In this document: piece after piece, positions 61,101 to 64,000 of the stretch
Numbering within the stretch: position 1 is the first letter of the stretch
Layout: each line of letters begins with the position of its first letter
Notes under the pieces: generated by a model
What the model was told of the DNA's origin: nothing
The model's database searches: none
The model's input: only the letters and a program-made list of their open reading frames with translations
Program-made: the position numbers and the translations under genes
DNA from: Neoarius graeffei
Lineage: Eukaryota; Chordata; Actinopteri; Siluriformes; Ariidae
DNA: 64,000 bases
Assembly (NCBI RefSeq): GCF_027579695.1
Contig: NC_083596.1
Coordinates: 15,587,759-15,651,758, forward strand
Direction: 5' to 3'

Positions 61101-63992
61101 TCGTCGTCATCCGAAGAGTCCATATTGTTGGTTACTCGGTCAAAGTAGAACAGACGCAACACGTGAACATCCAAGCATGAAGTTTAATGGCCCAGGGTCC
61201 GGTTCTTCACGTGAACGTGTAGCGTGCAGCATGCAGCGTGAACCTTCTATGGCCCAGCTGCCTTAAACGCTACTGTTTGTAAACTGCTGGGATGTTTTCA
61301 CTGAAACTCACCCAGAAGACTCGAAAGACATATTCCAACAAGAATTGTTCACCAGGTGGCACCACCTGCCATGGATGAGTCAACACAGGGGTCATATGCA
61401 ATTTCACAACAAAAATCGCTACTCCTACAGGATTGATTGGATTTCAAAAACACAACAGCAGTGGGTGGTATGGGCTACAGCCTCATTGAGCAACTTAATT
61501 TTGGGGAAAGTACAGTGTTTGAGGTCTTGATCTGTGAAAATCTGATTGCTGTTCCACAGCTTCTCTCTTGCTCTTTGTCCTGTTTCGATCATACACTTTA
61601 CTATTATTATTATACATTTAAATTGCTTTTTTGTTGTTGTTTTCATCTGGAAACTAGCAAATTTTCACACCTATTGGTCAACACTTCTTTTTAGTGTGCT
61701 TTAACAATAAAATTGACCTGCTTGACCATGACTATCATCTGTGCAGTGGAACAGGGATCACTGGGAGGTGAGCGGCAAATCCGAACCCCACCTGCCAAAC
61801 CGCTTCTTCATCCACCCGGACTCGCCCGCTTTGGGAGAAAGGTGGATGCAGTATCCAATCTCCTTCCATAAACTCAAGCTCACCAACAACGCACTCAACT
61901 CTAAAGGCCTGGTGAGAACACAGTACTAGTAGTAGTAGTTGATACAGTTACATATTAAAACAGTTGCTCCCTTGAATTAAAAGGTTTTAATCTAAATCTC
62001 AATATCTTAAAATTAAACTAATACACAGGTCTGTAAAATCTTCCACTACAATTTTTTTTAAAAAGCACCACAATAATGAAATAATTACATAAATCTATGA
62101 GAATTACTTTTTTTAAAAACACCTCTTGACCCAACACTAGGAATGAAATGATAAACAAGCATTAAAAGCTACACCCAGGCCTTTAGCTGTAGATTACACA
62201 TGCTTTTACATGATAGCCTTAAAACCTCAAGGGTGACATCAGTTACAGTATTCTGACCAGACTTCAACTTCAGTACTTATGTTTTGAAGAATGTATTTGT
62301 TTAATTTAAGTGTTTATGCCTTCAACTACATGTATCCAGGATTGTATAGAAAGGCAGAACTGTATGGGGCCTAAAATAAAACCTTGAGGTACATCATATT
62401 GTATTTTTTAGGCTTGGAACTCATTAACACTAAACAAACTAGTTACGGTCTCTGAAATAAACACTGAAACAAACACACCGAGTGTACTATAGTATCTGAT
62501 ATAGTGGGTTTTTTTTAAATTGTGCCAATGTTATATTTTCATATAACTTTCATTGTAATATGACTATTAAGTCAACAAGATGAGGTTTGAAGAAGCGCAA
62601 AACAAGTGTGTACAGTAATCCTGAATGAGTTAACTATGTATTACATTATATATATATATATTTTTTTTTTTTTTTGGGACATGCCTGGATCCAAAACCTC
62701 CATGCGTTGATGTCTTTGTCATTTTCCAATAGGTGGTGCTTCATTCCATGCACAAATATCAACCTCGTCTACACATAGTGCAGGCTCCAGACCCTTTTGG
62801 AGGCCATAGCGGTGGATACCTGAGGTTTACCTTCTCAGAGGCAGCCTTTATAGCAGTCACGTCCTACCAGAACCAAGAGGTAACAGCAGTCATACTGATT
62901 TTCGACCAACAGGGAATAGGTTCCTAAACCGGTTCCATTCAGGATTCCTTGAGCTTTGGTACCAGCTCATGACCCAACCAACATTTTCACCAATTTTGAA
63001 TGGAACCGTTGTAATCAAGGACACATCATGAATGAAGGGTGTTGCATAATTCACAACAGGAGTAAACAGTAGCAGCAAGATGATGGTGTGTATTGATTAC
63101 CTGTGAGCTTTTATTCAGTTATTGCAGATATTTTATTCCATTTTTCTGTAAATGTTTCCTTTTCCTTTGTGTTCGGCCTTACTGTGCTCTGCTTCCTCTC
63201 CAAACTAATGACACACCCACTGATGTTCTCATGGTTCATGCTGGAAAAAACAGCTATATCTTGGTTTCAGATGGGAACCAACTTTTCAGGTTCCAAACCA
63301 ATTTATTTTTGGTCGAAATGCTCCCAATGGTTCAAAATTTGGTGCACGAACCACAACAGAACCCGTTCTCCGTTGGTGGAAAAGGCGTATTAGTCAGGTA
63401 ACCCTAATCGGTTTCCCACATTAAAATGGATAGATGTTCCAGAGGCTAATTTTCGAGCAACTGCAATCTTAAACATGTTTGCCATTTTAATATTTATAAA
63501 CAAATTTCTGAACTTGAGTAGACAAAAGACATCTAGGGAGAACTTCAAGCCTGACCAGAAATGATGACGACCCTAAGATAAGTGTCAAAGTGCCATCTAG
63601 TGGTTTGAATGAGACCAGAGCAATATGTGGTTGAGACCTTGGCTCCAGCGTAAACAATTTATTTCGTGATTAATTTATTGTTTAAAGCTTTCACATGGAT
63701 CAGTATTTTTGAGGTGGACCCAGGTGGTGACGGATCGGTCTTTTCTCCACCAGATCACAAAGCTGAAGATCGACAACAACCCCTTTGCCAAAGGCTTTCG
63801 TGACAATGGACTTGGCAGGAAAAGGTAACATGTATAAAACTGGGTTTACAAACAAGTAGTGGAGAATATTTCAAAATGGAAAGACAGACATGGACAATCT
63901 TTGTGTTTTGATCCTAATTAGGTTTAGAGATAAGGAGATGCATCAGAGGTCAGATTCAGGGCAGCAACAGAACACGACACTTAATCATCAAG
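55071..63992 (+). CDS. tbx6: T-box transcription factor, Tbx6 type (5' part; gene continues past window)
   Basis: Exons: 55071-55140, 55458-55557, 59269-59371, 61747-61911, 62733-62879, 63754-63824, 63922-63992. All are GT-AG with matching phases, giving 242 residues before the window ends. A short 35-residue N-terminus is followed by a complete T-box (about 36-220) with [94 protein letters not shown] and [11 protein letters not shown]-box proteins bind TCACACCT-type DNA as nuclear transcription factors; Tbx6 controls paraxial mesoderm and somite patterning. Subfamily choice (Tbx6/Tbx24 rather than Tbx16 or Tbx6-like) rests on recalled similarity such as [14 protein letters not shown] and is moderately sure; membership of the T-box family is certain. 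Confidence 0.85.
55458..55557 (+). CDS. tbx6: T-box gene exon 2 (T-box start)
   Basis: Encodes [33 protein letters not shown]. Donor GGAAG|GTAACT matches the conserved T-box intron position. The acceptor (GTGAAGCAG) lacks a good pyrimidine tract; phase and a stop further upstream leave little choice. Confidence 0.85.
56640..57078 (-). repeat. Interspersed repeat family A, inverted copy
   Basis: Inverse of 18625-20840: AGCTCACTCCAGCCCCGTCT, ATTTGCCAGAAAGAATTCAA, AATAATTGTAATTAAGCAAA and GGCCGGATGAGCTAATAA appear in reversed order. Unlike the copy at 18625 it has no Tc1 insertion, so it gives the uninterrupted version. Confidence 0.78.
57130..57345 (-). repeat. Interspersed repeat, CTCCGCCAGCTTTGTTGGAG family
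   Basis: Minus-strand GCCAGCTTTGTTGGAGGAGG, TTCCCAACGTAACTCAAAAA and AAATTTGGAGGAAAGATGGG; a common fish repeat. A distantly related + copy is at 58150-58405 (GAGGTTATGTTTTCAGTAGC, CGGAGGTCTATGCTCTCCGA). Confidence 0.6.
57745..57844. mobile_element. Short hairpin MITE
   Basis: GTTATTCCATGAAATCGAGT at the left and ATTGAGTGGAATAAC at the right pair over about 36 bases per arm, with a GGTGCATAGCACC mini-hairpin in the loop. No duplication identified. Confidence 0.6.
58128..58147. repeat. Poly-G run
   Basis: Twenty consecutive G (allowing for line breaks), an assembly-sensitive homopolymer. Confidence 0.9.
58150..58405 (+). repeat. Interspersed repeat, GGAGGTTATGTTTTC family
   Basis: AAGGAGGTTATGTTTTCAGT, AAAGTAATGAACAGATTGCT, GTGATCCGGATCACCTTCTG and GGCGGAGGTCTATGCTCTCC in order. 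Widespread in fish genomes by recollection. Confidence 0.6.
58623..58999 (-). mobile_element. tRNA-derived SINE, full length, perfect TSD
   Basis: 13-bp duplication TTAGTTATTTAAT at 58610-58622 and 59000-59012, in T-box intron 2. Confidence 0.92.
59269..59371 (+). CDS. tbx6: T-box gene exon 3
   Basis: Encodes [20 protein letters not shown] and [15 protein letters not shown]. Acceptor GATTTCTTCAG, donor AAG|GTAACT. Confidence 0.96.
59815..60649 (+). repeat. Tandem ~305-bp repeat, left part
   Basis: Units starting near 59870, 60175 and 60480 share CAATTTCACAACAAAAATCG, TACAGGATTGATCAGATTTC, CAGGTTGGTTTGTATAAAAG, GGCGCCACCTGTCATATTTA and TTTGGGTGACTCGTCACATT. Continues at 61263 after a Harbinger-like insertion. 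Confidence 0.85.
60650..61262 (-). mobile_element. PIF/Harbinger-like element, 613 bp
   Basis: Inverted ends GGCAGCTGGGCCATAGAAGG and CCTTCTATGGCCCAGCTGCC, exact over the outer 30 bases and then continuing as CACGCTGCA-type repeats for about 60 bases. The 3-bp TTA duplication (60647-60649, 61263-61265) is proven by the uninterrupted host unit near 60345 (CACATTAAACGC). Confidence 0.9.
60950..61123 (-). pseudogene. Harbinger transposase N-terminal fragment
   Basis: Minus strand: [20 protein letters not shown], then [20 protein letters not shown] and [14 protein letters not shown]. The W-x-R-x-LL-x-R-x-x-x-GEFH...L pattern is the start of PIF/Harbinger transposases. The catalytic DDE part is deleted. 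Confidence 0.65.
61263..61445 (+). repeat. Tandem ~305-bp repeat, right part
   Basis: Resumes exactly where the unit was cut (AAACGCTACTGTTTGTAAAC) and ends after GATTGATTGGATTTCA. Confidence 0.8.
61747..61911 (+). CDS. tbx6: T-box gene exon 4
   Basis: Encodes [40 protein letters not shown] and [15 protein letters not shown], which includes the T-box dimer/DNA contact segment. Acceptor CATCTGTGCAG, donor CTG|GTGAGA. Confidence 0.97.
61930..62725. other. T-box intron 4, no repeat recognised
   Basis: AT-rich unique-looking intron with a short (TA)n/T-run at 62645-62677. Confidence 0.4.
62733..62879 (+). CDS. tbx6: T-box gene exon 5
   Basis: Encodes [40 protein letters not shown] and AVTSYQNQE. 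The PFGGHSGGY loop is the variable T-box region. Acceptor TTTTCCAATAG, donor GAG|GTAACA. Confidence 0.97.
63754..63824 (+). CDS. tbx6: T-box gene exon 6 (minor-groove helix)
   Basis: Encodes [20 protein letters not shown] and [12 protein letters not shown] is the C-terminal 3-10 helix that enters the minor groove. Acceptor TTTTCTCCACCAG, donor AAAAG|GTAACA. Confidence 0.97.
63922..63992 (+). CDS. tbx6: T-box gene exon 7 (partial gene end in window)
   Basis: After a 97-bp intron. Encodes [20 protein letters not shown] and LNHQ, a basic then Gln-rich segment after the T-box. Donor AAG|GTATCT at the window edge; the transactivation region lies beyond. Confidence 0.85.
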
Positions 63993-64000
63993 GTATCTGT

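Overview
This window is vertebrate nuclear DNA, almost certainly from a teleost fish. It carries split genes with GT-AG introns, many copies of a tRNA-headed fish SINE, Tc1/mariner, hAT-like and PIF/Harbinger-like DNA transposons, fish-type LINE fragments and long microsatellites. No bacterial operon, CRISPR array, rRNA or functional tRNA gene is seen. The exact species cannot be named from sequence alone; the mix of a GAGAT-tailed SINE and abundant Tc1 copies could fit several fish lineages.

Two host genes are present, both on the + strand. The first is eral1, the mitochondrial Era-like GTPase and 12S rRNA chaperone. I reconstruct it as 11 coding exons between 11186 and 47743. All junctions are GT-AG, all phases agree, and the product is 450 residues: mitochondrial leader, Era-type GTPase with every G motif, and a C-terminal KH domain. 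Just upstream lie a palindromic NRF1 site, an ETS-type site, a CCAAT box and a short uORF. The second is the 5' part of a T-box transcription factor gene (seven exons from 55071, running off the right edge), most like the fish tbx6 (tbx24/fused somites) type.

The rest is a layered repeat landscape. 1-11000: SINEs, GATA/GT arrays, a minisatellite split by a Tc1 element, and reverse-transcriptase fragments themselves split by SINEs. 11283-47620 (eral1 introns): three copies of a Tc1-type MITE, a nearly intact Tc1 with one nonsense codon, a 2-kb CATC array, a THAP-domain element, a 1.34-kb near-perfect palindrome, two related elements sharing a coding exon and GC-rich palindromic tandems, a solo LTR, and a 1.25-kb element filled with a repeated CTATCGTCA/TGACGATAG motif. 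47744-55070: eral1 3' region and intergenic DNA, partly unique-looking. 55141 to the end: T-box introns with SINE, hairpin MITE and a Harbinger element whose empty site is visible in the surrounding repeat.

The two genes do not obviously work together: one serves mitochondrial ribosome assembly, the other presumably paraxial mesoderm transcription. The most unusual content lies in the palindromic and motif-array elements at 29091-30434, 31423-32683, 34362-35675 and 43012-44256.
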